From Gymnothorax reevesii (taxonomy: Eukaryota > Chordata > Actinopteri > Anguilliformes > Muraenidae): a stretch of DNA of 64,000 nt. Shown piece by piece: positions 1-12,178 of this stretch (positions within the stretch are counted from its first letter, which is position 1; every line of letters starts with the position of its first letter). The notes under the pieces were generated by a model. That model saw only the letters and a list, made by a program, of their open reading frames with translations, ran no database searches and was not told the DNA's origin. The stretch spans positions 48,637,120-48,701,119 of the forward strand of contig CM056583.1 in assembly GCA_029721435.1 (NCBI GenBank). Direction: 5' to 3'. The position numbers and the translations under genes were made by a program.

Positions 1-1129
1 TTCCTTGACAATGGTTCATGCTCACAGCATAGCAACACATTCACTCATGCACTTAACACACAGCATGAAATACCTAAATATTTGACGATCGAAAATATTG
101 TGAGAAATGCTTCCTGTTCTTTTATAATGAGCATATTTTGGGTTTAAGATCTCTGATAATAAAGCTTAATTCCATACGTAGACATGAGGACCATGGAGAT
201 ATACATTGCTCTAGTTCCTTGCTTATGGTTTAGTTCGTTTGGCATGAACCAGTTGCCATGGCTACGGCAAGTTGACCTCAAAATTACGTCACCACTTTTC
301 CAATGCATTTTCTGAGACTGTTTAAAAAGATGGATTCAGCACCTGGGTCTGAAAAGTGAGGCCAATGTGGAAATCTCTAAAAATTGCATTCTATTTAATA
401 GCCAGCAGATGGCATTGTCGGTGATTGCAGAAAGAATTTCAATGCTATAGAAGTCTCTTAGAAAATGACCCTACCTTCCCTCCTGATTTATTATTACAAT
501 TATGATTTTCCCCGTTATTTACGGGGAACTTAATCAGATTAAGTTAAAAATGGGGAAGAATGCTGCACTTGGTGATGCAAGCATGAAACTTGGCAGGATT
601 GTTGCTTGGGGAGTGCAGAGTACATAGAGCCTGCTAAGCACTTGAAAAATTCAATATGGCGGCCACCTTTGACCTAAACTTGATATATCTCACTGAACTT
701 TGCAAACTAGATATCAAAATATATGTTTTCAGGCACATTAGATTCATTTATAACAAAATAAATGTGATATAATGCTTGGTTTTTTGACAAAATGGTAAAA
801 ATTCAACAAAAAAATCTTATTTTGTAAGTTTTTTACTGTTTAGTCAAACTCTCAGTCCTCACATTCACAGATTCGTGCAAGGAAGACCATTCTTTAGCAC
901 TTACATCCACAGCTTTCTGAAATGGGCAGAAAAGAGTTGCTCAAATGACCTGCCACAGATTGCCTTGTTTCTTCCACCCCCACTCACTGGGACTTTTCAT
1001 ATCCATTTGACATGATGTTGCCTGACCCCAAATGCTACCAGCTTGGGATGTGGCATGCTTTGTGTGTACTACTAAAGCTGCTCTGGTTGGAGGTATTGCA
1101 TCATGAGGCCTCTGTTTACGGTCCAATCT

Positions 1130-1215
1130 TGTTATTTATTTAACCAGGGAAGTCCCGTTGAGATTAAAATCTCTTTTTCAAGGGAGCCCTGGGGGTTGAG
1201 ATGGCAATTTGCACA
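1130..1215. repeat. fragment of a dispersed teleost repeat
   Basis: A short block with TTATTTAACCAGGGAAGTCC followed by GAGATTAAAATCTC and a CAAGGGAGCCCTGG-like end. This combination recurs in many fish genomes as a dispersed repeat; I recognise the pattern but cannot name the family. GAGATTAAAATCTC is itself nearly palindromic. Confidence 0.4.
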
Positions 1216-1401
1216 GCCAATTGGATCAGGGGATGATTAGGTGGCAGGTGGAAAGAGCCAGGTTGGGATTTTAGCCATGACACCGGCTAAAACCCCCTAC
1301 TCTTATTGAAGAGTGTCATAGGATTTTTAATGACCACAGTGAGTCAGGACCTCGGTTTAACTTCTCATCCGAACGACTACATCTCCAGTACAGTTACTGT
1401 G

Positions 1402-1834
1402 TCACTGGTAGGTGCTCATTTTTGCAAAAGTGTCAGACGCACCAGGACAAACATTCCATGCCTGCCAAGCTTTCTTCTTTGCTTTATGACGGAAAGCAAA
1501 TACAACATCACAACCAGTGAAGGCATGAAAGAATGGCAAGCCTTTAGCTTTTTTTGGACCAGTTGAATGGAAGATTTCATGGACAGGTATCAACCTGATG
1601 TTTTCTTCTTGACCAAAAGTAATCCGCATCTTTTTCAACCCCAGATCTTTCAAGACTGGAAAAGATGGCAATGACAAGAACATCTGTGTCATTAGCTTTC
1701 AACATCACCAGCTTGTCGCCTTTAGAGACAGTAAGGCTGGCATGCACAAACATTCTAATACCAGCCTCCTCATGATTGCATGGTGCTAGCCCTCCAAGAC
1801 TGATGTTGTGGTTGCAAACAACATGTTCTACCAA
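1402..1834 (-). pseudogene. broken mobile-element ORF with FHAFTGCD motif
   Basis: Two overlapping - strand reading frames encode consecutive parts of one protein. The upstream part (1577-1834) has a CNHEEAGIRMFVHA segment and an ANDTDVLVIAIF segment. The downstream part (1402-1692) has RLIPVHEIFHSTGP and then FHAFTGCD. This order (NHEEADTR, DTDVVV, PVHEI, FHALTGCD) is common in uncharacterised, multi-copy, transposon-associated proteins of fish and invertebrates. The frame changes between the two parts and neither end is complete, so this is a dead copy. I cannot name the element family. It lies antisense within the st8sia3 intron. Confidence 0.6.
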
Positions 1835-2739
1835 GGTTACAATAACCCTGTTTTCTATATGTGGATCATGAGATCATTTTCAGAATTTTTCCTAAATGTG
1901 TGTGTTATTATACTGTAACTAATATCACTTTTATTTTGCCATAATTGGGTTTAACGTCCACTAAAACATATAATTTGACACAAACATCACAGAAATTGAT
2001 TGATATGCATATTTTTTAGACAGAAAGCTAAATTTAGTTGGCAAAAAGACAGCCATCTTGAAAATTGGCAGCCATTTTGAATTTTTTGAGTGACTAGCAA
2101 CTTTTATCAAAAGAGTGGACCATTATGAGTAATCTTGCCAATGTTTGTACTTGCATCACTAAATGCATGATTTTTCCATAATCTGCTCAGCTAAGTCTCC
2201 ATCAATATATCATGATGTTCATTTTTGTAAACTATGGTCCCAAATAGACTAGAATAAAGGATAAAGCCAGAATATGCTTTAGGGGCGTGGCTATCCTCTG
2301 GTCTTCCTCAGATATGGTCAAATCCATCTGTAAATCCACCCCTCGCTCCTCTCCGGATCTTCAATTCACGCTTGCGTCCAATAGGAATCACATCCAGTTT
2401 GAAAATGACAAAATTGGGCTGTTCAAATTGTCAAAATTGATGCTGTCTGAATGACATGCTGAAACAAATGGGTGGCGTCACGGTTGCATAGTCCATCTTT
2501 TTATACAGTCTATGCGATTATGTGTGCTTTATACTTCTACAATAGAAATAGAGATCATTTCACAGCATAGAATTTTAAAATAGTCTGGAAAAAAGTTATT
2601 CTTCATTTAGGCTAATGCCCCATGCAAACTCGAACAAATTGAAATCTGGCATATTTCAGAGTTTGAGTTAATTTTTGTTTACAGGTCCCTTTGTACTTAT
2701 TCTGTGTTTGACAGAATCATGGAAGTGTTACTATATATA

Positions 2740-2975
2740 GTGCCGTGAAATAGTATTTGCCCTTTTCCTGATTTCTTATTTGTCACTCTTAAATGTTTCA
2801 AATTGTGGATAGCTTTTTCTCCTCAATAAATGAAATCATCATTTAAAAACTGCGTTTTGTATTTACTCAGGTTATCTTGGTCTCATATTGAAATTTGTTT
2901 GATGATCTGTAACATTTAAGTATGACAAATTTGCAAAAAAATAAGGAAGGGGGCAAGTACTTTTTCACGGCACTG
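2740..2975. mobile_element. short foldback DNA transposon (MITE)
   Basis: The two ends are inverted copies of each other. The left end reads AGTGCCGTGAAATAGTATTT and the right end, on the opposite strand, AGTGCCGTGAAAAAGTACTT; similarity continues inward for about 70 bases through a TTGTCA..CTTAAATGTT stretch. Only about 100 bases separate the arms and there is no transposase ORF, so this is a non-autonomous element. A second, more decayed relative is at about 20215-20440. Confidence 0.7.
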
Positions 2976-3921
2976 AAGCGGATTTGAGTACTCAGCATTG
3001 CAGTGTACAGGACAGAGAGAGGGATTTAAGAGAGAGCACGGAACTTATAAAGAAAGCAATGTACCCTGCAAATCATCACAAAACCTCATGAAAGGAGGCT
3101 TAAAGGAGCGCCTGATACTGCTCCGAAAGCTGAGAGGTTGGGCAGTAATCTCCCTTGGTCCCACTGAGGCAAACCAGCTTGGAGAGAATAACTCCTCCTG
3201 AGAAGGTCAGCCAGTCTCAGGACGCCTCAAGTGTTCATTTTTCTGAGCAGTTCCCTGCTTGCGAAGTACACAGCGAAACTGAAAATGAATAGACCTGGGG
3301 GTTTTGGCAGAAATGCAAACACACTGTGAAGCTCTGTGCTTGAACACACACAAGCTGAAAGCGGGCAGGTCCCTGCCTACAAGTTGTGCAGAAAATACAT
3401 CAGAAAGTAGAGCATATTCCTGAAAACATAGTACACAAAGAAGCTTTGTTCATGGAGTGATTCTTCTGTTGAAACAAAATGAACTAATATGCATAGAAAT
3501 TGCAGTAAAATGCTAAGTTTTGGCCTCAGTCTGGAGAAGTGTGCTTTTGCCCTGAGACTGGTGTTGTTCGGAACAAATAAAATATGTCCCTGTTTCGTAA
3601 TAACACACGGTGAAATGTGAATTAGTTGGTCAGGTGCTTTTATCACTATTTCCGTATAACTGCCATTACTGGCTTTCTTCACTGTACCTATCAGCAAAAT
3701 TAAGACAGTGCATATCTACCTCTATCCAATTATTCAGTGAATGAATAGATGAATGAGCGGATCGCCTGATGACTTAACCTCAAAATTAAATGAACAGCCA
3801 TTTTGACTGATGCACTTGTCACTGTTTTTGAAGAACAGGTTTAACCTTGTTATTCAGTTTTGCAGAGCAGAGCTCTGGTGCTCCCTTCACCTGGACGTGT
3901 CTCCTCTCATGTTCCCTGCAG

Positions 3922-4204
3922 ATACTGGAAGACCAAGCAGCTGTCTCCAAAGCGCCTGAGTACAGGCATCCTGATGTACACACTGGCCTCGGCCATGTGT
4001 GAGGAGATCCACCTCTACGGGTTCTGGCCCTTTGGCTGGGATCCCAACACTGGCAAAGAGCTCCCGTACCACTACTACGACAAGAAGGGGACCAAGTTCA
4101 CCACCAAATGGCAGGAATCTCACCAGCTCCCCTCGGAGTTCCGGCTGCTGTACAAGATGCACACTGACGGGATCATCAAGCTGAGTCTCTCACACTGTGC
4201 TTAG
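3922..4204 (+). CDS. st8sia3: st8sia3 terminal coding exon (alpha-2,8-sialyltransferase)
   Basis: This is the last coding exon of a Golgi type II membrane enzyme that transfers sialic acid in alpha-2,8 linkage to sialylated glycans and gangliosides (ST8Sia III). The acceptor AG is at 3920-3921. Base 3922 completes a split codon, then about 93 residues starting YWKTKQLSPKRL run to TAG at 4202-4204. Visible family marks are sialyltransferase motif III (HYYD, followed by KKGTKF), motif VS as H-x4-E (HQLPSE), and the C-terminal Cys-Ala ending LSHCA, whose Cys is disulphide-bonded in the family. GFWPFGWDPN and the overall sequence match vertebrate ST8SIA3 more closely than other ST8SIAs. The catalytic L and S motif exons lie upstream, outside the window. 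Its neighbour onecut2, same strand 29 kb on, is the same as in human. No disruption is seen. Confidence 0.95.
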
Positions 4205-6641
4205 GGTCCGGGGAGGGAAAAGGCGGGCGTCTCCTAACACTCACCCAGGACCGGGCCCTTTGTAGCCCGCTGTGCCACCACCTGCTTCAGAAACCAAAAA
4301 CAATGACCTGCAGGCAGCCCGGACAGTGCAAATTTAAGCCCCATCCGAGCACACATTTAGTTTTGCTAAATCTCTTTCCATTGCTGTTTGAATCACATGC
4401 CACCACAGGTGTAGTGGCACAATCTCAAGGAACAAAGATATTAAAACCAAGTGTTGAATGTCCTTTTTTCCTGAAGGTACCAAAAGCTCAATGACCGCAC
4501 AGTTTGTATTCAAGAGGCTAGATATACTGTAATGTATTTTAAGTGTTGCTGGAGGTTAAAAAAAATCACATATTTGCTACTTGGACACAAATTTAATTTC
4601 TTATTACGCTGTTCTTATGAAAAAGCTTCCTCAGTCTTATATTGGCTACAAAATGCTATTGAAGGTTCTGAATGCTGATATACTGTAGGTTTAAATATGA
4701 GTTTGAAGGCAAAGCTTCCTCACATGCAATTGGGACCAATTGTCTTACCTTTGAATCCATGACAGAACACTGTCAGTTTTTACACAGAAATATGTTCTGC
4801 CTTTTCAGCAGGACATCTGTTTGTAACCTCCCATTGGCAAGAGAGAAAATTTAGCCTGATGATTCAAAGTTTGAGGAACAATTATGTTTCTGGGGGGGCA
4901 GAGCATGAGATTAATTGAACAGTATATATAATTTGCATGCTCGAATGACTAAACATTGCTAGAGTAATTTTCGACTACAGTGAGTATTAATAGATAGATA
5001 AAATTTCATCAGTCTTAAAATGTGAGTTTAAGAGCTAGACATTGATTCCATCCTTTAAAATTGCTTGATAGGACTTCTGAAATGTCAAATAAGTGATGGA
5101 ACCAGATCAGACTGCCAGTTTGACTGTTGGTCAGCACAGGGAACCCCCATCTCATGGCAGTGATTATACCCTATGGGTAATTTGGTTTGGGAACCTTTGC
5201 ATTCAGCTCAATGCTGTAACGAGTTTATGGTTTCAGGTGGGGGAAACCAACCGCTGATATTAACTTCGGCTTTCAAATGAAATTTACAGCAGATTTTTTT
5301 CAGCAGTGGTATAATTACTTTCTTGAACTTAAACCATTCAAGGAATGAAATGCAACATTAAGTAAGGAATCTGCCTTGAGTTTGGTGTTGAAATTTTAGT
5401 TCAAACCCGGACCCACCTTCTTGGTTTTCCTGGCTAGAAATGATTGGGTGCTTGTGGCATGGCAGGAAATGCGTTAATTTGTCAGTTGCGGATTTGTTGG
5501 TATCACAAGTGTCCTGGGGAACAAATGTGAATCTCCTCTCGGAGAAAGTATTTGCAAATACTGGTAAGTAAACTCAGCAAGTCCAAGTGTGATAGAAGGA
5601 ATCTGAGTTATGGTGGAACTGAATGTGCCAGAGTGAGCTTATGCCATTGGTGGATGAGGCTGCCATATGCTGTACAAAAAATTTAAAGGATATTAGAAAT
5701 CATGTATTTATGTACACACTTGAATTTGCAGCAAAAAATGCCAAATAGCAGAGATAATACAATGTGAAAGTGTACAGGGAAATATGAGGTGCAGATTTTA
5801 GTTTAGATTCTTGTTTGTCGCTGCTTTAAATATCCACTCACCCAAGCCAGACTGAAGGATCCATGTATTCACAGTGGATATTATAAGAAATCAATGCTGT
5901 TGTTATGACACAGTTCCTTTGTCTATTTCTCCACATTCCTTTTCCCCTCACAGACTCGTAGTCGCATCCGATGCTTAGTGGAATAGTTATGTTTTTACAG
6001 TCCATTTTGTACAACCATATTCTATTAGTAAAACGGATTCCATTTTAGTGGATGATGCCATTTGATGATGTTGTAATTATATATTAATGAGCACTATATA
6101 TCAAGCAGTTTATCAGTCTATTTCATTATTTATTTAGTTTGATATATTTCATCCTGCTTATTGGTTTGTGATGAATGTATAACAAATATGTAATGTCTCT
6201 ACAAAGCAAATGTAACTTCATTAATTCATATGCACAAAAAATGAAAAAAAAGACATCATATATTATAGAATAGCAAATTGCAGCTATATTTTGCTTTGTG
6301 CTTTATTTTATTAACTTTGATGTGATTGGCTGAAAAGCTTATCATGACAGTGATAGGCTTGAATTTCTTAACTTGAGCAAATGTGTACCCTCAGGGATCT
6401 GTTTGTACATCACATTTTAGAGTCATATGAGGACACTAGAATCACATGCATATCGTGAATGGTGTGCTGCTGTGAAATAATGAAACACAGGCTTTTCTTG
6501 AAATATTCAATTTTACCATAACCCCTCTTGAATGGAAATATATTAACAACAATTATCCATCCCTCAACAGGAAAGAATTGCAATTATGACACAGGTGTGG
6601 TTACATATGGAAAGTCAACCACCTGTTTGCTCGGTTTAGCT

Positions 6642-7311
6642 CAGTGGCTCTCGTCATCAGTCTTTGGGAGCCCTTGTGTTTGCTGGTCTTTGTTCCAACC
6701 AGGACTGCAATCAGAGTTTTAAATAACAGGCGTATTTAAAGTGGTTATATAACCTGTGTAGCCACATTGATGTTGCTGCATCCCATGTGGGGTAAAAATT
6801 GAACCTTTGAGCAAGCACGTACATAAACTGTAAAATTTTTTTACTGATCGAATGAAAGATGATGATGGATCAAGAGGGTCCTTGTAATGCTGCAGAACGT
6901 GACTTGTTTCCTTTTTTACACAATCCAGGTTTAGCTTCTAATTGTTTGCCTTGTCTGTTACTTTGTCGTTGACTACAATAGTAGGAAATAGCTTTTTCTG
7001 ACCAGATATCCATGCAATCACTAATTAGAAGGCAATTCATCACTTATTTTATTTCATTTATTTACTGTCAACAGTTTCCCCTTTTTTAATGCAAAAACAG
7101 ACCATTTGCAATATAGTGAACTATGAATATGGAACCCTCCAGGGTATGTATAGTTATTTCTGACATGATTGAAAAGGGCAAATAATCCAATTAAACATAA
7201 ATAGTGCAGTTAAGAAAAAAATTACACTCTCTCAAGATTCTGGGATTGTAATTGTTGGTAGAAAAATTAGCATAAAGGGTGTGTCCTCAGGACTGATGTT
7301 GAGAACGACTA
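6642..7311. mobile_element. hAT-like non-autonomous element with inverted ends
   Basis: The left end begins CAGTGGCTCTCGTCATCAGTC, followed by a GGGAGCCC..TGTGTTTGCTGG segment. The right end on the opposite strand reads AGTCGTTCTCAACATCAGTC, then CTGAGGACAC. CAGTGGTTCTCAA-type ends followed by a GGACCC segment are typical of a hAT-like fish repeat. The roughly 600 base interior has no transposase. The same family recurs at 22208-22956. Confidence 0.5.
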
Positions 7312-8394
7312 TGCTAGCTGACTCCCTGCTGAAAAAGAGACACTCATGCTACCACTCTAAGGTACTTGTTGCTGTCTCATTCCCTGATTTTTATGAGCAA
7401 ATTACTTTTTGTGAGGCAAAGTGAAAGGATTTATTTCAGCACATTTACTGTTATATCTGACTGCAAAATCTTGTATTACATGTCAGCGTCTCAGAACAAA
7501 TTAACAAATGATCAAAAATATTAAGCTTGGCCTATAAATGATTTCCTACTTAAGAGAAAATTAGTATGACATCTGTCACATTTTAAAGTAAATATTTTAA
7601 AATAATAGAAATATTTACCTGAAATACCTCTTTTCTGATAAGCATTAATTCCACACTGGCAACATATGAAATGTCATATAATGGACAGCTGTTTATTTTG
7701 GTAAACACTGAACTGTATGAATTTATGGACCTTACGGGCAGGATTTGTTATTGCAACTCTACTGCTGTGCTACCTGTAGTATTAATGAATTTGACATGTA
7801 TTTTGTGAGTTTCTCACATCTTGTTCTCATATACTGGACTGTTTGATAATAGTTTCTTTCCTTGTCCTACTTTCAGCTCAGATTAAAAGGCTATAACCCA
7901 CATTTTACAGTAGTCTCCAGCACAAGATTGTAAAGCAATTAAGAAAACTGCTGATGTGGAACAGGGACAGTTAAAATGTTCTGCTAGCAGAGTACCATCA
8001 AAAAAAAAAAACATTGACCTGTCATTCTGTAAGATGCTAAGGTCCAGCTCATACCTTTGAGCAAAATTTGCTTTATCAGAATCCCTGTTCATTTTATCAG
8101 GCCAGGAGCCGCATTCCCATCAATCTGTCTCTGTACTTTGTGTGTGATTCCAATGTCATCCATGTATTGATTAAGCACACAACTTTTTGGGGAAGAATAT
8201 CTGGGTCTACTTGGATGTTTGATTTCACTGAAAGGGACAAAGCTACATCCACATGCTTTTTTTCATAGTGAAAAAATGGTGTAAGTTAAAGTAGTGTGAA
8301 GAAGCCTTTTGGATTGCTGAAGAACTGTCCAATGAAATGTGCCTGCATTCTTGTTTAATGTGCCAGCAATGCTCTGCGGAGGAGTGTTCTCTCA

Positions 8395-8400
8395 AATAAA
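8395..8400 (+). terminator. st8sia3: candidate poly(A) signal of st8sia3
   Basis: AATAAA, the first canonical hexamer I found after the stop codon at 4204, followed within 30 bases by a T/G-rich stretch (GACTTTGTGAGTTTATTTCC) that could act as the downstream element. Cleavage would fall near 8410-8420. Transcript evidence would be needed to prove it. Confidence 0.4.
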
Positions 8401-8804
8401 ATTCTGCTTTATTGACTTTGTGAGTTTATTTCCCTTGATGAGAGAGAAAATACTCTCATTCATATCCAAAATTACTGTACTAAGTCTGGGGAAAAAAGAC
8501 ACCTTTATAGTGCAGTGATGTCCTCCTTTTTTAATAATATGCGTATGATGATTCCATAATGGACAACAACATATTTTGACTCTGCATTCCACTCTGCATT
8601 ATATACATAATCAAACAGTATAGATTTCTTGTAGTGCAAATTCTCAGCTTTTATTATGAAGTATTCTAAACATTCTGGTTTCACCATGTAAAAGCTGAAA
8701 ACATTTTCCGTATCATACATAATACATATAATGAGTACTTAGTATAGTAAGGTCAGGTGCAGAATTATTGAGTTAAAAACATGCAGCTTAAAATTATACA
8801 CTCA

Positions 8805-8870
8805 TAATCCATTACATTAAGCTTAATTGGCAGACGCTTAAATGTAAAGCAAAATACACACATAAAGAAG
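8805..8870. repeat. SINE/LINE tail-like fragment
   Basis: CCATTACATTAAGCTTAATTGG followed by CAGACGCTTA resembles the widespread fish retroposon tail with CATTACATT..TTTGGCAGACGCTT. Short and isolated; surrounding sequence 8420-9100 shows nothing else recognisable. Confidence 0.35.
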
Positions 8871-9104
8871 TACATAAAGACAGCTGTATTAAAAGTAACA
8901 AATTATGAAAACATTATACATAGTAAAATTTGTGTAATGCATCATTCAAATTAGTCATGAACAGCAATGTATAGAGTAGATGGCAGGCATCTGTTTTGAA
9001 ACCAGACTGAGGGACCCATGCAGATTGATGATAAAACATTGTGGGTGTGTTTATTATCAGCTACAGGCAACTGAATAGAAGAGGGCTTAGGAAATCTTGA
9101 GGAC

Positions 9105-9395
9105 ACGTTGGCTCAGTGGGTAAGTGTGCTTAACTTAGGATCGAAATGCCCTGAGTTTGAGTCCTTGCTGCAGCTTTTTTGGTGTGTTCTTGGGCAAAAA
9201 CACTTTATTCTCATAGTGACCAGATGTACAACTGAATACCAGCAAATGGTTGGGAAAATCTCACTAAGAGCTGGGGGTTACCTGTGTTGGACTTGAATCT
9301 TGTCCAGGGGGAGTAGAAATACTCCGAATCACTTCATGCTTCAGAAACTAAGGTTAAGCACGGGCCTGATGAGCCACTTGGCTCAAGAAAAACAG
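9105..9395 (+). mobile_element. tRNA-derived SINE
   Basis: The 5' part has an A-box-like TTGGCTCAGTGGGTAAGTG and a B-box-like GAGTTTGAGTCC about 35 bases downstream, the layout of a tRNA-derived pol III promoter. The body carries CTTGTCCAGGGGGAGTAG and GGCCTGATGAGCCACTTGGC, blocks of a known type of fish SINE. Expected only to be a dispersed retroposon, with no host function shown. Confidence 0.65.
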
Positions 9396-9989
9396 GAAAA
9401 CTCAAAGTGAGGGTGTAGTCCGACTCAGGCATGCAGCAGTTGAGGGGAAATCTGAGCTGTGGTCAGGACAGTCCAGCGATCAAAGCCAGTTGGTCAATCC
9501 AATACTGCAGTGGTCGGACTGCTTCCAGAATTTAAGTTTACTCAGCACACAGTCCCTGATCTGGAGACCGCTGAGATTAGAAAAGTGTTCCTAATAAATA
9601 GTCCACAAGACAGATGAATGTTTTTTTTTTTCTTATTTACAAAACACAGGAAGGAAGAAGAGCTTAGCTCAACCCTAGATTTTTAGAAAGTAACTAGAGG
9701 CAAAGGGTGAATGGGGTTAAACAAATGGTAAGGTTGCTAACCATGCTTTTTTGGTTCATGTGGTAGGCAGGAGCTGGACAGCTATGGCAGTTATTTTGTA
9801 TTTGGAGGGTTGAGACATGCTTGATTAGAAGTGCACAGGTTCTCCTCCCTACCCGGCAGACACACTGAACCAAGAGTGCAGCTGAGAGAGCTGCCCCATC
9901 CCTCTCTTAGGCCTGGAGCAATGGTGGTTGGTATTCCTGGTAATATTCAAAGGGTGGCACGCCGAGGCCAGCCACAGGCAAGAAGTTGT

Positions 9990-11735
9990 GTGTCAGTTCA
10001 ACCCAGGGAAAAAGGTTTCCTCCAGGTCGTTGGTTTCAGGGTGAAATCCTGGGGACAGGGAAGAATTGGCTCCCACCAGGGTGCAGAGGGTTTTCCAGAA
10101 GCAGCAGGTAAATTGGGGACTATGATCAAAGAGCACTTCATTGGGCACACCATGGATGCACAGCACACTCTGGAATAGGAGCATGACAATCTCATTTGGT
10201 GTGGGCAGTTTTGTTAAAGGGACGAATTTGGCTGCTTCTGAAAACTGGCGCACCACAGTCAAAACCACTATGGAGCCATTAGACCTGATAACAAGTCCAT
10301 GGCAGTGAATGCCCACATCTGATGAGGAACCTCCAAAGGCTGAAGGAGACTGCTAGGGGCTGGTAACTGGAATTGAACTGAGTAAACACAAGACAAGCAA
10401 TGAAAAACTCCTAGGTATCCTGGCAGATGGTTCAAATGCACAACTTGGAAGGGTGTCCAATGGTTGGAGACAGGACTGATGACCCTCTGCAACCTTTCAC
10501 TCCATTTGGAGCTTGATGGCCCCCAGAAGGCACTGCTTAGGGAGGATGATGTTTGGAAGGTTGTCAGGAAAGGGCGAATTAGATGGGATATGGCATCAGG
10601 CTTAACGTTCTTGGAACTAGGGTGGGACGTCAAGATGAAATTAAATCAGGCAAAGAGGAGAGACCATTAAGCTTGTCTGGGGTTCAACCTTCTGACTGAG
10701 GAGATGTTCTCCAGGTTGTGATAGTGTGTCCAGACAAGGAGGGGGATGCTAGCACCCTCCAACCAATGCCTCCTCACTTCAAATGTAAGTTTTACTGGCA
10801 ATAGCTCATGATTTCTGATGGAATAGTTACTCTCCACCAGAGACAATAACTGAAAGAAGGCGGCAAGCAGATGGATTTTACCATTAGCAGCGGACAGCTA
10901 AAGCACCAACATCTATGGCATCCACCTCCATTATGAATTGGAGCTGGTGGTCAGGAGGCGTGGGGACTGGAGTGGTGGTGAAAATGGCTTTAAGCTGTCG
11001 AAAAGCAGAGGCCATCTGGGGACGTCAACAGAAGGACATCTTAAGGGAGGTGAGGGCTGTGAGGGGGGCAGCCATCATGTTGTATACTCGTATAAGCTGC
11101 TGATGGAAACTAGCCCACCTGAGGAATCTTTGAAACTCTTCACAATCTTCAGGGTTCACCCAATACAGTACAGCCTGCACTTCCTGGCAATCAATCTTGA
11201 TGGTGCCTTGAGTCACAGTGAGGCCAGGATGAGGTAGAACCTGCACAATTTGGGTTGGAGGAATAGGTGATTCTACAACAGCCTCTGGATAACCAAGTGC
11301 ACGTGACAGATGTGCTCCTCCAGGGTAAGAATAACCAGGATATTGTCAAATGAATCGGGAGATCATGTTTAGGAGGACATCATTAATGAGGTTCTGGAAG
11401 ACAGCAGGGGTGTTAATTGAGCTCAAATGGCACCACTAGCGATTCATAGTCCCCAGAAGGGGTGTTAAGTGCGATCTTCTACCCATATACTTCCCATATG
11501 AGGTGGTAAATGCTGGGCAGGTCCAGCTTGGTGAAATATCGGTAGCCTTGGAGGTTGTTGGAGAAAGCTAAGTCCATCATAGGAAGAGGGTAGCAATTCT
11601 TGATTGTGATTGAGTTCTGTCCTCGGTAGTCAATGCTGCGGCAAAGGGAAACATCAATTTGGAGATAAAAAAGAAACAAGCCCCTGCTGATCATGAAGCA
11701 GGGCAAATTACCCTGGAGGCCAGTGACTCAGTAAT
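9990..11735 (-). pseudogene. degenerate Ty3/gypsy retrotransposon pol
   Basis: Read on the - strand from 11.7 kb downward, pieces appear in the order of a gypsy pol. First is reverse transcriptase (SIDYRGQNSITIKNCYPLP, then TKLDL; 11479-11706). Next is the thumb/RNase H junction (EEFQRFLRWASFHQQLIR then MAAPLTALTS; 11025-11246). A linker follows, then an integrase core (VRQFSEAAKFVPLTKLPT, PQFT, FHPETN; 9993-10316). The pieces lie in different frames with stops between them, and no LTRs, gag or protease were recognised. This is an old, dead copy lying antisense between the two host genes. Confidence 0.85.
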
Positions 11736-12178
11736 GTACTTCTCCATAGCCTTGGATTTCGGCCGAGAGCTACATTGATGAATGTGAAAAATATTTGACA
11801 CAGAAGGAATCATGGCTAGAAGACGAGCCTGGCATCAAATGTAGATCAGAATGAAATCTTTCATATGCCATAACTTGATTTGATCATCATCCTATCTCAC
11901 ATGGTGATGTAAGCCCTTGAAGTTTTTCAAACATGCACTTTTTCAAGTCTTCTCTGGTGAAATACTAGAAAACACATGACACATCCATGTTTCCAATACT
12001 TATGAAACTTCCATAGATCCCATGATATGGATGCTTGAAGTTTGTTACAGCACAAATCTCGTTGAAGAAAATCTAAATTTTGGTTTAGGATTGTGACACC
12101 TAGATTGGGCAAACAATTGATTCAATTGCAGTTTTTAACATTGCATTCTTTCAGCTCGGGAAGTTTAATTCAGCTATA

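Larger units (their letters stand above)
1..3921 (+). other. st8sia3: st8sia3 last intron (3' part) with repeat relics
   Basis: This stretch precedes the terminal st8sia3 exon and ends at the acceptor AG (3920-3921), so it is read as the 3' part of the last intron. No host coding exon was seen in it. It holds a fish repeat fragment near 1130, a broken mobile-element ORF on the - strand (1402-1834), a foldback MITE (2740-2975), and at about 2280-2530 a segment ending in a TTTATACAGTCTATG motif that looks like an interspersed fish repeat end. The earlier st8sia3 exons must lie upstream of the window. That it is intronic is inferred from the acceptor and from the missing N-terminal part of the protein. 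Confidence 0.8.
4205..8420 (+). other. st8sia3: putative st8sia3 3' UTR
   Basis: Non-coding sequence after the st8sia3 stop. Reading forward, I found no canonical AATAAA before the one at 8395-8400, so a 3' UTR of about 4.2 kb is the simplest reading; a long 3' UTR is plausible for a brain-expressed sialyltransferase. A hAT-like element (6642-7311) sits inside it. Earlier cleavage at a variant hexamer (for example ATTAAA near 7880) cannot be excluded. Confidence 0.5.
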
